The notes: generated from the letters alone by a model not told the origin. A stretch of DNA of 39,522 nt from CAJQQK01 sp051010015 (GCA_051010015.1 JBPCVZ010000335.1:1-39522), one strand, 5' to 3'. Shown: positions 8,597-17,139, numbered from the stretch's first letter. Numbers and translations: made by a program.

Positions 8597-8752
8597 CTTT
8601 CGCTACGCGCGTCATAGACGGCTTGGCCCGCTGCCACGCATAGGATAACGCGACGTCGACTGTTGCACGCCCTGGCGTCGCTCTTAAAATGAACGCTTCG
8701 CCCTCCGAATGACTGGATCGGTTGAAGACAATTCTACGTTGGGAGATGAAAA

Positions 8753-9631
8753 ATGCCGCTACGCGTTGAACCTTTGCATTCGAAGTTCGTTGGCGAAGTT
8801 CACGGTGTTGATCTCGGCAAACCCGTTGGGGAATTGCCGGTGGCTGACATACAGGCGGCGATCGACGAGCATGCCGTGCTCGTCTTTCGCGGTTCTCCGC
8901 TTGACCCGAACCAGCAACTGGCTTTCGCCTCGGCGTTTGGTTCGCTCGAGACTTCGGGCATCGTGCGCACGGGGCGCAAATTCCGGCTGCACGAAAAGCT
9001 GGCCGACATTTCCAATCTCGACGAGAACGAGAAGGTTCTCGACCCAAACGACCGGCGCCGCATGTCCAACCTTGGCAACCTGTTGTGGCACACGGATTCC
9101 TCGTTCAAGCAGAAGCCGGCGAAATACTCCATGCTGCACGCCCACGCCGTACCGGCAGAAGGCGGTGAAACGCAGTTCGTCGATATGCGGGCGGCCTACG
9201 ACACGCTGCCCGATAAGATGAAGGCGAAAATCGAGGGCCTCGTTGCCGTGCACTCGATCTTCGAGTCCCGGGCTAAGATCGGGTTCACGGAGTTCACCGA
9301 GGAAGAGCGCGCCGCGATGCCACCGGCAAGACAGGTGCTCGTGCGCCGACATCCCGGGTCAGGGCGCAAGACGCTCTATCTCGCGTCGCATGCCGCATAC
9401 ATTGTTGAGTGGCCCGAGCCGGAGGGAAAATGCCTTCTCATGGACCTGATTGAGCACGCGACCCAGCCGCAGTTCATCCACACACATCACTGGCGCGTCG
9501 GCGATCTCGTGATGTGGGACAACCGCTGCACAATGCACCGCGGCCGCCCGCACGACCCGGCCGAGCGACGTGATCTGCGCCGCGCCACAATCGAGGACGA
9601 CGGGCCGACGGTGCCGGCCGCGGCGGCATGA
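8753..9631 (+). CDS. TauD/TfdA-family 2-oxoglutarate-dependent dioxygenase
   Basis: 292 aa, full length for the family of non-haem iron enzymes that hydroxylate substrates such as taurine or 2,4-D using 2-oxoglutarate and oxygen. The iron triad is visible: LLWHTDSSF gives His113 and Asp115, and NRCTMHRGRPHDP gives His262. The arginine in RRDLRRATIEDD should bind 2-oxoglutarate. GGGAGA precedes the ATG. It follows the CoA ligase after 156 bp on the same strand, perhaps in the same pathway. The N-terminus LRVEPLHSKFVGEVHGVDL is the usual family start. The substrate cannot be read from the sequence. Confidence 0.92.
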   Translation: MPLRVEPLHSKFVGEVHGVDLGKPVGELPVADIQAAIDEHAVLVFRGSPLDPNQQLAFASAFGSLETSGIVRTGRKFRLHEKLADISNLDENEKVLDPNDRRRMSNLGNLLWHTDSSFKQKPAKYSMLHAHAVPAEGGETQFVDMRAAYDTLPDKMKAKIEGLVAVHSIFESRAKIGFTEFTEEERAAMPPARQVLVRRHPGSGRKTLYLASHAAYIVEWPEPEGKCLLMDLIEHATQPQFIHTHHWRVGDLVMWDNRCTMHRGRPHDPAERRDLRRATIEDDGPTVPAAAA

Positions 9632-9676
9632 CGGAGCGTCGCGATATACCCAGCACGCTTGCCGCAGTCGCGTTAT

Positions 9677-9694
9677 CCGGGCAATGCCTCCCGG
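9677..9694. terminator. Weak hairpin between convergent dioxygenase and stress-protein genes
   Basis: CCGGG-N8-CCCGG forms a 5-bp GC stem in the 65-bp gap between two convergent genes. No U-tract follows, so this is only a candidate. Confidence 0.25.
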
Positions 9695-9696
9695 CT

Positions 9697-10134
9697 CTAA
9701 CGCACCACCAATGTGGGTGTCTTGGAATGGGTGAGTAGCTTCATCGCCTGACTGCCGAGTAGAAGCCCTTCGAGACCGCGTCTGCCGTGGGAGCCAATCA
9801 CGATTAGGTCGGTATTGGCTTGTTCAGCGGCGTCGATAATCCCGGCATACGGCCAATGACTATCCTGATGCAGTGTTTCGCACGTCACCCCGGCGGCTTT
9901 GGCATGTTCGATCGCTTTCGAGAGGATCTCCTGGGCGTAGGCTTCGGAGCGTGCCGCGTAGTCGGCTGGATTGACGACGGACAGATTGTCGGTGAAGGCA
10001 ACGGCTTCGAAGGGCTCGGTGACCATCACGGCCGTCAGTTTCGCGTTGAGGCTCTTTGCCAATGCGACCGCATGCTGAACGGCTTTATCGGCAATGTCAG
10101 ACCCATCAGTGGCGACGAGGATGTTGCTGTACAT
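9697..10134 (-). CDS. Universal stress protein, UspA family
   Basis: 145 aa, one Usp domain. It begins MYSNILVATDGSDIADKAV and ends with the ATP-binding pattern G-x2-G-x9-G-S (GSHGRRGLEGLLLGSQ) and THSKTPTLVV. The frame stays open for 29 more codons upstream, but the ATG at 10134 gives the family's conserved N-terminus and has AGAGG upstream. Such proteins bind ATP or AMP and are often induced by anoxia, growth arrest or stress. An FNR-type box about 94 bases upstream suggests low-oxygen induction, as for many Usp genes of facultative bacteria. It is divergent from the pilus operon. Confidence 0.93.
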   Translation of the reverse strand: MYSNILVATDGSDIADKAVQHAVALAKSLNAKLTAVMVTEPFEAVAFTDNLSVVNPADYAARSEAYAQEILSKAIEHAKAAGVTCETLHQDSHWPYAGIIDAAEQANTDLIVIGSHGRRGLEGLLLGSQAMKLLTHSKTPTLVVR

Positions 10135-10491
10135 GGTTGGTTGCCTCTCGGATGGAGTGAATGAAACGGCTCTTCGTTGCTGCTGCTCTATCCGGGTAAC
10201 CCAGGATCGTCGCTCTTCCATTGATGCGGGTCAAAAAAACACGCATGACCTGGCAGCCTTTCCGTTCAGAAGAGGTGCTACCGTTCACTGCCGGGGCGAG
10301 ACCTCGCTGATCGGGCAGTGTTCCGGACTTGCCCGCTCTGGCCGAGAGCCAAAGCGTTACCAAATCAAAAAGAAACAGGCTGTAGGAGTTTGTTTACTAC
10401 CTTGTGCGAAGCTTGCGCCTGATGATTTTTCATTGGCGTGCCGCGGCTTTAGCCGACTTGGCGGAGACGCGGCCTTGAGAGGATAGTAAGT
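10135..10491. other. Divergent intergenic region, universal stress protein / pilus operon
   Basis: About 357 bases separating two divergent transcripts. It holds the FNR-type box at 10221-10234 on the stress-protein side. On the pilus side, GAGAGGAT stands just upstream of the ATG at 10492. An AT-rich stretch at about 10358-10435 may hold the pilus promoter, but I could not pick a credible -35/-10 pair. Confidence 0.5.
10221..10234 (-). promoter_or_regulatory. FNR/Crp-type box upstream of universal stress protein gene
   Basis: On the minus strand this reads TTGAC-CCGC-ATCAA, nine of ten fixed positions of TTGAT-N4-ATCAA. Its centre is about 94 bases from the stress-protein start codon, nearly the same geometry as the perfect box before the DUF6455 gene (about 90 bases). 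Confidence 0.6.
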
Positions 10492-11007
10492 ATGTTTGTA
10501 AGAGCAACCCGTGCCGCGATGTCCGTCGCGTCGGTCATCGCCATGGGAATCTTGGGATTGTCGGGCGCGAAAGCGGCGACGCAAACTGACACCTTTGATG
10601 TCACCGCAACCATTATCGCGTCGTGCACGATTTCCGCCAACAATCTGGCGTTTGGCAACTACGACCCGCTGGCCGTTGCACACGATGAAGACACCACAAC
10701 GATCAGTGTGACCTGCTCGAATGGCGCGCCCTACAACATTCAACTGAACGGTGGTTCTGTTGCCGGCAATGTCGCGGCGCGGACGATGGATCATGACACA
10801 GCTCCGGCCAACACCCTCAATTACTCGCTTTTCCGTGATGCAGGACGCACGCAGAACTGGGGTGTGACCAACGGAACCGATACCGTTGCCGGAACAGGCA
10901 ATGGCGCTGCTCAGGTCATCACTGTCTACGGCCGAATTCCAGCTGGTCAGACGACGCCGATCATCGGCAACTACACCGATACAGTGACCGCAACGGTCGA
11001 ATACTAA
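10492..11007 (+). CDS. Spore coat U domain (Csu-type) major pilin subunit
   Basis: 171 aa: a signal peptide of about 28 residues ending SGAKA, then one spore-coat-protein-U (SCPU) domain of the archaic chaperone-usher pilins. The domain shows SCTISANNLAFGNYDPL, VTCSNGAPYNIQLNGGS with the pair of cysteines for the usual disulfide, TLNYSLFRDAGRTQNWG, and the C-terminal strand TDTVTATVEY. The alternating N-terminal segment DTFDVTATI should be the donor strand. The start has GAGAGGAT upstream. It is the first gene of a four-gene pilus operon and probably the shaft subunit, exported to the periplasm and assembled on the outer membrane. Confidence 0.92.
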   Translation: MFVRATRAAMSVASVIAMGILGLSGAKAATQTDTFDVTATIIASCTISANNLAFGNYDPLAVAHDEDTTTISVTCSNGAPYNIQLNGGSVAGNVAARTMDHDTAPANTLNYSLFRDAGRTQNWGVTNGTDTVAGTGNGAAQVITVYGRIPAGQTTPIIGNYTDTVTATVEY

Positions 11008-11024
11008 GGATCGAAAGAGCTACG

Positions 11025-11756
11025 ATGACACGGTGTTTCGCTGCCCTCCTATTCGGCTCCACAATTGTCACCATCCTATCCGCAGGGTCGGGTCATGCAG
11101 CGGCTTTGCGTGTCGCACCGATCATCGTGGACGTTGCCAGAGGTGCGACGTCCACGGTTGAACTGCAGAATCTGGGAAAGTCCGAAACGACGGTACAGGT
11201 GCGAATTTTTCGCTGGGTGCAGAAGGATGGCAAGAACAAACTGGTGGCAACGCGCGACGTTGTTGCCAGCCCACCGTTCACGAAGATCAAGCCAGGACGG
11301 CGCAATATCATTCGTATTGTCCGGCTCGCCAAGCGACCGGTTGTCGGTGAGGAGAGTTATCGCGTCTTGGTCGATGAGATTCCGACGCGTAACGCTGGTC
11401 GCTCAATGCGGGTTGGCATCGCGCTGCGCTACTCATTACCCGTCTTCTTCGGGGCCAACCCCACGAGCGACAACCGTCTGAAATGGACCGTTGTCCAGAA
11501 GAGGGGTGAGACCATCGTAACGGCGACAAACCCGGGAAGCCGGCGCGTGCGTTTGTCTGCCCTGACCCTGTCCGACCGGTCAGGTCGTCGATTGAGGTTC
11601 AGCAAAGGGCTCACTGGATATGTACTCGGTCGCTCAACGGCGACCTGGAAGACGAAAGGAATGATATCGGCAAGCGCAAGAGCGCGCGTGCGGATCACCG
11701 CAAGTACTGAAAATGGCACGATTGAGAGCGAGGCAAAGCTACGCACTGCTCAGTAG
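11025..11756 (+). CDS. Periplasmic pilus chaperone, CsuC-like (PapD fold)
   Basis: 243 aa with a signal peptide (residues 1-26, ending GSGHA) and a two-domain immunoglobulin-like chaperone body. ALRVAPIIVDVARGATSTVELQNLG is the first strand pair, VQVRIFRWVQKDGKNKLVAT the next, and YRVLVDEIPTRN with LRYSLPVFFGANP marks the hydrophobic G1 region that donates a strand to pilins. It starts 17 bases after the pilin gene, and its end overlaps the usher start by 44 bases. It would hold subunits in the periplasm and hand them to the usher. The archaic (Csu-type) family fits the SCPU partners. Confidence 0.92.
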   Translation: MTRCFAALLFGSTIVTILSAGSGHAAALRVAPIIVDVARGATSTVELQNLGKSETTVQVRIFRWVQKDGKNKLVATRDVVASPPFTKIKPGRRNIIRIVRLAKRPVVGEESYRVLVDEIPTRNAGRSMRVGIALRYSLPVFFGANPTSDNRLKWTVVQKRGETIVTATNPGSRRVRLSALTLSDRSGRRLRFSKGLTGYVLGRSTATWKTKGMISASARARVRITASTENGTIESEAKLRTAQ

Positions 11757-14100
11757 TCTCCTTGTTTCGGCAGTCATTTTTCTGAGCCTGGCCCTTTGGG
11801 GCCGGGCCGATTGCGTTTCTGCGCAACCGGCGGCGCAAGCTCTCTATCTCGACGTGTCGATCAATGGTCGGCGAGTCAACAAAGTTGCTTCGTTCCTGCG
11901 TCATGGCGACGGGCGCTTTTCGGCGACTCGGGCAGAATTGCGCGAGCTCGCCATCGAAGTCGGTGATGCTGGCAAGGCGGATGACCGGCTCTTTCTCGAT
12001 AGCATCGATAGTCTGAGGTTCACCTATGACGAACCGCAACAGAAGATCGCAATCGAAGTTCAAGCTTCCGCGCTACAACGAAATACTTACAGTGCAAGTG
12101 GCCGTGGAGATGACGTCCGAGACCGTGCGTCAGTCACGACAGGTGCTGTGCTGAACTACGGCCTTTATGGCAGCGTCAATGAGGAGGCGCTTTCCGATTG
12201 GGACTTCTACGAAGGCGCATCGGTTGCACTCGAGGGCCGTATCTATGGAGATTTCGGCACGATCGAAGCGACGACAATTTCGGGTTTCACTGATTTTGAC
12301 ACACGGCGTATTGATACGAGCTGGAGCTATTCATTCACCGACAGCCTGATCACACTCCGCGCCGGCGACTTTGTCTCCGGCGGTTACTCCTGGACACGGC
12401 CGGTCCGCATGGCGGGTTTTAAGATCGAACGCAATTTCGACCTGCGGCCGGACCTCATTACCAAGCCGCTGCCGACGATATCGGGTAGTGCGGCGGTACC
12501 ATCGACGGTCGATGTCTACGTGAACAATATCAAGACCTACTCGAAGGAAGTGCCTGGCGGGCCGTTTACGGTCCGTGACCTCCCGGTCATCTCCGGCAGC
12601 GGCGTGACGCGCGTCGTCGTGCGTGACCCGAGCGGGCGCGAGACCATCTCCGAGACGCCATTCTATTCATCGAGCAGCTTGCTGCGTGAAAGTATCTGGG
12701 ACTTTTCCGTCGAAGCCGGTCTGGCGCGGCTTAACTACGGAACGCGGTCGTTTGACTATGACTTTCAACCGATTGCCTCCGCCAGCGTACGCTATGGCGT
12801 ATCCGACAACTTGACACTGGCGTGGCACGGCGAAGCGGGCCTCGGCGTCATCAACGGCGGCGCAGCCTTTGTCACGCGCGTCGGCTTGATTGGTACGGTT
12901 GAGTTTGGCCTCAGCGCATCTCGTCATGACGGTTCGATGGGTGGACAGGTGTTCGCATCCTTCGAAGGAGATTTCGGCGGTATCACTCTCAATGCACGTA
13001 CGCAGCGCGCGTTCAACGGCTATACCGATGTTGCTGCCCATGCGCTCGATTCGGGATACGCCGCGTCGACAGGCGCGTATCTGAGCGTTGCACCTGCGAC
13101 GGCGATAGATTTTGTTTCCCTGGGCGTGCCGATCGAATACACGGGCGGCAATTTGAACGTCAGCTATGTCCATACGGAGCGAGCCGATGGTGAAACGTTT
13201 GACATTGGAAGCGTTTCCTACTCCCAAAGCCTGACCGACTCCCTCTCGCTTTACTCAACAGCGTTCAAAAGCTTTTCCGATGCGGAGGGTGTCGGGTTCT
13301 ATCTCGGTCTTACCATGGCGCTGGATGACGGTCGCAGTGTTTCGTCCGGCGTGGGCCACGATTCTGACGGCACCGGCGTCACTGGCACCTACGCAAAAAC
13401 GGCCGGTTTTGAGCCTGGTAGCCTGGGTTGGCGCGTCCACGTCAGCGATGGACGTCACGAAGTTGTTCGAGCCGATGTCGACTACACCGCGAGCAAAGCT
13501 CTATTGCGTGGCAGCTTGGCGCAAGGCGCCGGCGGCATCAGCGGCTCCTATGCGATTGATGGTGCTGTCGCCGTGACGCAGGACGGCGTTTTTCTGTCGC
13601 GTCCGATCGATGATGCGTTTGCGGTTGTCGACGCCGGCGCGCCGGGTGTCGAGGTGCGCGTTGAAAACCAGATGATCGGCACGACGGATGCTTCAGGCAA
13701 GCTGTTGGTCACGGGCCTTCACGCGTACCAGAAAAACAAGATTGCGATCGAGCCGAATTCCCTGCCCGTCAATGCGCGCATTCCAACAACGAAGATCGAT
13801 GCCGTGCCGGCGGACCGCAGCGGCATGTCCGTGCGCTTCGATGTCGACACCGCGCCAAAGGCGGCGCTCGTTGAATTCCGCACGGCGGACGGCAGCCTCA
13901 TCGAGGCCGGGCACAAAGGCATACTCCTTCGAACGGGCGAGGAGTTCGTCATTGGCTATGATGGCCAGGCCTACATCGAAGGGCTGTCCACCAACAATAC
14001 GGTGGAAATTGCGCACGGCGGCAGGGAATGCCGCGCGACGTTTGCCTTTGCACCTGACAGCTCGACACAAGTCCTGATCGGTGGGGTGACCTGTTCATGA
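11713..14100 (+). CDS. Outer-membrane usher of archaic chaperone-usher pilus, CsuD-like
   Basis: 795 aa, typical of archaic ushers. The ATG at 11713 gives a good signal peptide (YALLSSLLVSAVIFLSLALWG, cleavage near VSAQ). The N-terminal domain (ALYLDVSINGRRVNKVASFL) is followed by a long beta-barrel section, plug-like DVYVNNIKTYSKEVPGGPF, the FTVRDLPVISGSGVTRVVVRD segment typical of FimD/PapC-like ushers, and C-terminal plug-type domains ending with a cysteine pair (GGRECRATF, IGGVTC). The start lies inside the chaperone gene in another frame and the stop overlaps the next start (ATGA), so translation is probably coupled. It forms the pore through which the pilus is secreted. Confidence 0.94.
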   Translation: MARLRARQSYALLSSLLVSAVIFLSLALWGRADCVSAQPAAQALYLDVSINGRRVNKVASFLRHGDGRFSATRAELRELAIEVGDAGKADDRLFLDSIDSLRFTYDEPQQKIAIEVQASALQRNTYSASGRGDDVRDRASVTTGAVLNYGLYGSVNEEALSDWDFYEGASVALEGRIYGDFGTIEATTISGFTDFDTRRIDTSWSYSFTDSLITLRAGDFVSGGYSWTRPVRMAGFKIERNFDLRPDLITKPLPTISGSAAVPSTVDVYVNNIKTYSKEVPGGPFTVRDLPVISGSGVTRVVVRDPSGRETISETPFYSSSSLLRESIWDFSVEAGLARLNYGTRSFDYDFQPIASASVRYGVSDNLTLAWHGEAGLGVINGGAAFVTRVGLIGTVEFGLSASRHDGSMGGQVFASFEGDFGGITLNARTQRAFNGYTDVAAHALDSGYAASTGAYLSVAPATAIDFVSLGVPIEYTGGNLNVSYVHTERADGETFDIGSVSYSQSLTDSLSLYSTAFKSFSDAEGVGFYLGLTMALDDGRSVSSGVGHDSDGTGVTGTYAKTAGFEPGSLGWRVHVSDGRHEVVRADVDYTASKALLRGSLAQGAGGISGSYAIDGAVAVTQDGVFLSRPIDDAFAVVDAGAPGVEVRVENQMIGTTDASGKLLVTGLHAYQKNKIAIEPNSLPVNARIPTTKIDAVPADRSGMSVRFDVDTAPKAALVEFRTADGSLIEAGHKGILLRTGEEFVIGYDGQAYIEGLSTNNTVEIAHGGRECRATFAFAPDSSTQVLIGGVTCS

Positions 14101-15074
14101 AGAGAATGAAGAACGTCTTGGCATCGAGCGTTGCGACAGTTGCCATTTGTCTTGGATCATTGGTGCTCGGGCAGGCGCCGGCCAATGCACAGACTTGTGC
14201 GTTTCGCATGCCGGATATCGACTTTGGCAATATTGATCTAACGACGGGTTCGACATTCGATGTGACGCTCAATCTGCAAGTCAGGTGTTCGGGCACGCCC
14301 AACGCGCGCATCCGATACTGTCCGAACATTGGCAGTGGATCGGGTGGCCACTTGAACGGTGACCCGCGTTACATGCTCAATGGTGCCAGCCAGCTTGGCT
14401 TCAACATATTTCGGAACAACGGCCGCACGCGGGTGTGGGGCTCACACTTCTGGCCGCACGCCAACCCACCGCAGCCGCGCGTCCGGCTCGACGGGGTCGG
14501 CCAGTTCTCCGGGACACGTGCCGTGCGCGCGCGCATCTACAGTGGCCAGACGACATTGCCATCGGGGCTCTACACGTCGTCATTTTCGGGAGGACATACG
14601 CTGTTCTCGTACGCCTATTTCACAGGCCAGAATTGCGCCACGATCGGTGCCGCCAATGCGGTTCAGGTCCCTTTCACCGTGCGGGCCAACAATATCGGTG
14701 GTTGCTCGGTCGCAGCCAATAATCTCGGCTTTGGAACGCTCTCCACGTTGAGCGCCAATGCCGACGCCGCCAGCACCGTCAATGTCAGATGCTCGACCGG
14801 CACGAGCTATCAGGTTGGTCTCAACGGCGGACTGACCGGGGCGATCGACCCGACACAGCGCCGGATGGCGGCTGGAGTGAACCAGATTACCTACGGCCTC
14901 TATCAAGATGCGGCGCGCGCAGTTCCGTGGGGCAACACGCTTGGCGGCAACACTGTGTCAGGCGTCGGTACAGGTGCCGCGCAAGCCTTGACCGTGTTCG
15001 GCCGCATCCCACCACAGGTCACGCCGCCGTCGGCAACGTATTCGGACACCGTCGTCGTCACTGTGACGTATTGA
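14097..15074 (+). CDS. Two-domain SCPU pilus tip subunit, CsuE-like
   Basis: 325 aa. A signal peptide (about 1-32, ending PANAQ) is followed by two spore-coat-U domains. The first (residues about 33-195) has TCAFRMPDIDFGNIDLTTG, VRCSGTPNARIRYCPN and extra loops rich in Gly, Trp and His, as in tip adhesins. The second (about 200-325) has GGCSVAANNLGFGTL, VNVRCSTGTSYQVGLNGG, TYGLYQDAARAVPWG and ends SDTVVVTVTY. This two-domain layout matches CsuE, which sits at the tip of Csu pili and binds hydrophobic surfaces. The start overlaps the usher stop by four bases. It lacks its own donor-strand extension at the N-terminus, as expected at a tip. Confidence 0.9.
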   Translation: MKRMKNVLASSVATVAICLGSLVLGQAPANAQTCAFRMPDIDFGNIDLTTGSTFDVTLNLQVRCSGTPNARIRYCPNIGSGSGGHLNGDPRYMLNGASQLGFNIFRNNGRTRVWGSHFWPHANPPQPRVRLDGVGQFSGTRAVRARIYSGQTTLPSGLYTSSFSGGHTLFSYAYFTGQNCATIGAANAVQVPFTVRANNIGGCSVAANNLGFGTLSTLSANADAASTVNVRCSTGTSYQVGLNGGLTGAIDPTQRRMAAGVNQITYGLYQDAARAVPWGNTLGGNTVSGVGTGAAQALTVFGRIPPQVTPPSATYSDTVVVTVTY

Positions 15075-15105
15075 TAGGCCTGCACCGGACCAGTAAAGCG
15101 CACGC

Positions 15106-15132
15106 GGGATGGCGAGCCTTATCCGCCATCCC
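15106..15132. terminator. Hairpin after the pilus operon
   Basis: GGGATGGCG and CGCCATCCC form a perfect 9-bp stem around a 9-base loop, 32 bases past the stop of the tip-subunit gene and in a convergent gap. Only two T bases follow, so it is a strong hairpin but not a textbook intrinsic terminator. Confidence 0.5.
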
Positions 15133-15173
15133 TTGCCACGTGCTGATGAGCAAGAGTGCCGGGCGACAAACAC

Positions 15174-15192
15174 GAACCATTCTCCCGAATGG
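15174..15192. repeat. 19-bp hairpin repeat, copy 1
   Basis: GAACCATTC-TCCC-GAATGG has a perfect 6-bp stem (CCATTC/GAATGG) and a 4-base loop. A second copy, 17 of 19 bases identical with both changes in the loop, lies at 18681-18699. Both copies sit in gaps between convergent genes. Confidence 0.45.
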
Positions 15193-15241
15193 ATCTGGTC
15201 CGAGATCAAGTGGACCGTCGCCGTGTGAGGCGAACCGGGTA

Positions 15242-15517
15242 TCATTGGGCCAGGACGATTCGCGTCATCGCCCGCGAGACGCAGGGGCAGAAGTAATGCT
15301 GTCGTTCGCCCTCGCTGAGGCAGGTATCCATATGGACGATATCGCCTTGGACATAGGCGGTCCTGCATTCGCCGCAACCGCCTGTCATGCAGCCTGGTTC
15401 GATCGGTAAATCGGCCGCTTGCAGTACGTCGAGGGCGCTCTGGTCGGCGCCAACATCGAGGACCCTCTCTGACCACGCAAGGTAGATTTCAAACGGTCGG
15501 TTGGTCACCATCGTCAT
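15242..15517 (-). CDS. 2Fe-2S ferredoxin, oxygenase-reductase type
   Basis: 91 aa, a single plant-type [2Fe-2S] domain. Cysteines 43, 48 and 51 (CMTGGCGEC) and Cys79 in FCPCVSRA fit the ligand pattern C-x4-C-x2-C-x27-C; Cys77 is an extra nearby cysteine. The end CVSRAMTRIVLAQ resembles the C-terminal ferredoxin domain of VanB/phthalate-dioxygenase-reductase enzymes, here as a free-standing protein. It overlaps the nnrS stop by four bases (ATGA) and so should be co-translated. It may donate electrons in the nitric-oxide/anoxia response encoded by the operon; its partner is not known. Confidence 0.88.
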   Translation of the reverse strand: MTMVTNRPFEIYLAWSERVLDVGADQSALDVLQAADLPIEPGCMTGGCGECRTAYVQGDIVHMDTCLSEGERQHYFCPCVSRAMTRIVLAQ

Positions 15518-16734
15518 ACCTGGCGCCGCAGTAGATGGGGTGCATAGACGACGACAAAACCAGCGAAGGCCAAGACCCAGGCGAATGCAGAAACGTAGAG
15601 CATCGTTTCGCGCAGGATATCGAATGCCGCGATGATCCGGGTTGCGACTGACAAGATTGCGGCGACATAGATCAATTTTGTCGGGCGTGTGGCGATCAGT
15701 GCCTGCCCGGTGTGTCCCAGGCTAGCCCGTGTCATCACGGCCAACGTCATCAGGCCGATGGCGCCGGTTGTCCATCCATGCAGTGCGCCCGACGGGGTTA
15801 CGACGTCAGGACGCCAAATGCTGATCGCGAGCAATGCAAAACCCACCGGTACGCAGGCATAGGCTCCATGCAGGATTGAAACCAGCGGCTCCGCCAGGGT
15901 TTTCGTGCCGGCCCACCTTGCGAGCCGATAAGTGTTCGCCAGCGCTGCGATCAACGACAAAGTGGCAGTTGCCGCGCTGCCAGGAACGGTGATCCAACAG
16001 GCCAGGGTGGCAGCGCTTAGCGCAAGGACGCTGACATCGATCCGGTCGAACGGCGCCGGCAACTGCTCGCTGTTGCGTTTGGCCAGCCAGTTGCGCGTGA
16101 AGCTTGGAACGATTCGCCCACCAATCACCATGACCAGAAGGACAACAGCCGATATGCCGACGCGTGTGCCATAGGCCGTCGCCGTTTCGAACAGCACTTC
16201 CACATGAAATACCGCATTGCCCGTGAACAGCAGCGCGAGCACGGCCAGGACTTTGAGATTGCGTGTGCTCTGGCCGGCAATGATCTCCCGTGCAATGACC
16301 GCTGTGAGGGCTCCGAGGAACAGCAGGTCGATGCCGGCTGCCGGCCACGATCCGATCCACGCCGAAAAGAAAACCGACAATCGACCCGATAGCCAGATTG
16401 CGAACAATCCAAGCAGCGGTAGCCCGGTGACGGGCAGGCGTCCGGTCCAATTCGGCACGGCCGTCAGAAGGAACCCGGCCATAACGGCCGGTACATACCC
16501 AAAAATGAGCTCATGAACATGCCAATCCAATGGGGCGAACCTGCTCGGCAACACCACATGGCCGCTCAGAATTGGCAGCCAGAGCGCGACTGCGAGTGCG
16601 GCCCATAGTGCACCGGCAAGAAAGAACGGACGAAAGCCGAAGCTCAGTACGGCTGGACCGGTAAACGCCCGAATTTGCTCAGAGGTTGTCAAAGAGAAGT
16701 TGTCCCGCGGCTGGCAAGCCGTTGCGCCCATCAT
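15514..16734 (-). CDS. nnrS: NnrS family haem-copper membrane protein
   Basis: 406 aa with about twelve hydrophobic segments, the usual size and layout of NnrS. Family signs include the N-terminal AVLSFGFRPFFLAGALWA, LDWHVHELIFGYVPAVMAGFLLTAVPNWTGR with histidines suited to haem or copper, and GGRIVPSFTRNWL. NnrS proteins sit in the inner membrane of denitrifiers and others, are controlled by NO-responsive or FNR-like regulators, and help relieve nitrosative stress. It follows the DUF6455 gene by 38 bp and overlaps the ferredoxin gene, forming a three-gene operon behind a perfect FNR-type box. No nitrite or NO reductase genes are in the window. Confidence 0.93.
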   Translation of the reverse strand: MMGATACQPRDNFSLTTSEQIRAFTGPAVLSFGFRPFFLAGALWAALAVALWLPILSGHVVLPSRFAPLDWHVHELIFGYVPAVMAGFLLTAVPNWTGRLPVTGLPLLGLFAIWLSGRLSVFFSAWIGSWPAAGIDLLFLGALTAVIAREIIAGQSTRNLKVLAVLALLFTGNAVFHVEVLFETATAYGTRVGISAVVLLVMVIGGRIVPSFTRNWLAKRNSEQLPAPFDRIDVSVLALSAATLACWITVPGSAATATLSLIAALANTYRLARWAGTKTLAEPLVSILHGAYACVPVGFALLAISIWRPDVVTPSGALHGWTTGAIGLMTLAVMTRASLGHTGQALIATRPTKLIYVAAILSVATRIIAAFDILRETMLYVSAFAWVLAFAGFVVVYAPHLLRRQV

Positions 16735-16772
16735 TTTGTCTGCCTGTCAAACCGATGACGACGGCGATGTCA

Positions 16773-17057
16773 TCAGTGCACGTCCTCCTGACTTGACCGG
16801 CATCGTCCGAAGAAATGGGCGTTGGGGCAGAAATCGGGTGGCTGATCATGGCCCTCGTCGGCGGTCATCCAGTTCCGGCAAACCCGTGTCACTGGACAGG
16901 CAAGACAAATGGCGCAGGCTTCGCGATATGCTTCTCCCTTGTCGAGCCGGGCTGCAACGATCGGGTCGACGCCCAAATCATTGATCATTCGATCGGTCAA
17001 CTCGGCCCGGCGCCAGACGCGGCGAAACATTGGCCAGAGCGGCTCGCGGTTCGGCAT
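16773..17057 (-). CDS. DUF6455-like cysteine-rich small protein
   Basis: 94 aa. The N-terminal half is helical (FRRVWRRAELTDRMINDLG, ARLDKGEAYREA); the C-terminal half has six cysteines at 48, 51, 54, 60, 77 and 86 (CAICLACPVTRVC, FCPNAHFFGRC). This matches a small family of unknown function (DUF6455) seen in alphaproteobacteria, often near denitrification genes. The cysteine spacing suggests a metal or iron-sulfur site, which is inference. The ATG has AGGAGG upstream. It is the first gene of the operon with nnrS and ferredoxin, behind a perfect FNR-type box. Its role is unknown. Confidence 0.85.
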   Translation of the reverse strand: MPNREPLWPMFRRVWRRAELTDRMINDLGVDPIVAARLDKGEAYREACAICLACPVTRVCRNWMTADEGHDQPPDFCPNAHFFGRCRSSQEDVH

Positions 17058-17139
17058 GACGGCCTCCTATCGATCCTGATGCATGGCTACAAGATACCTG
17101 CCGTCTCACGGAGGCTAGTCCATTCAAGCGATCAGAATA

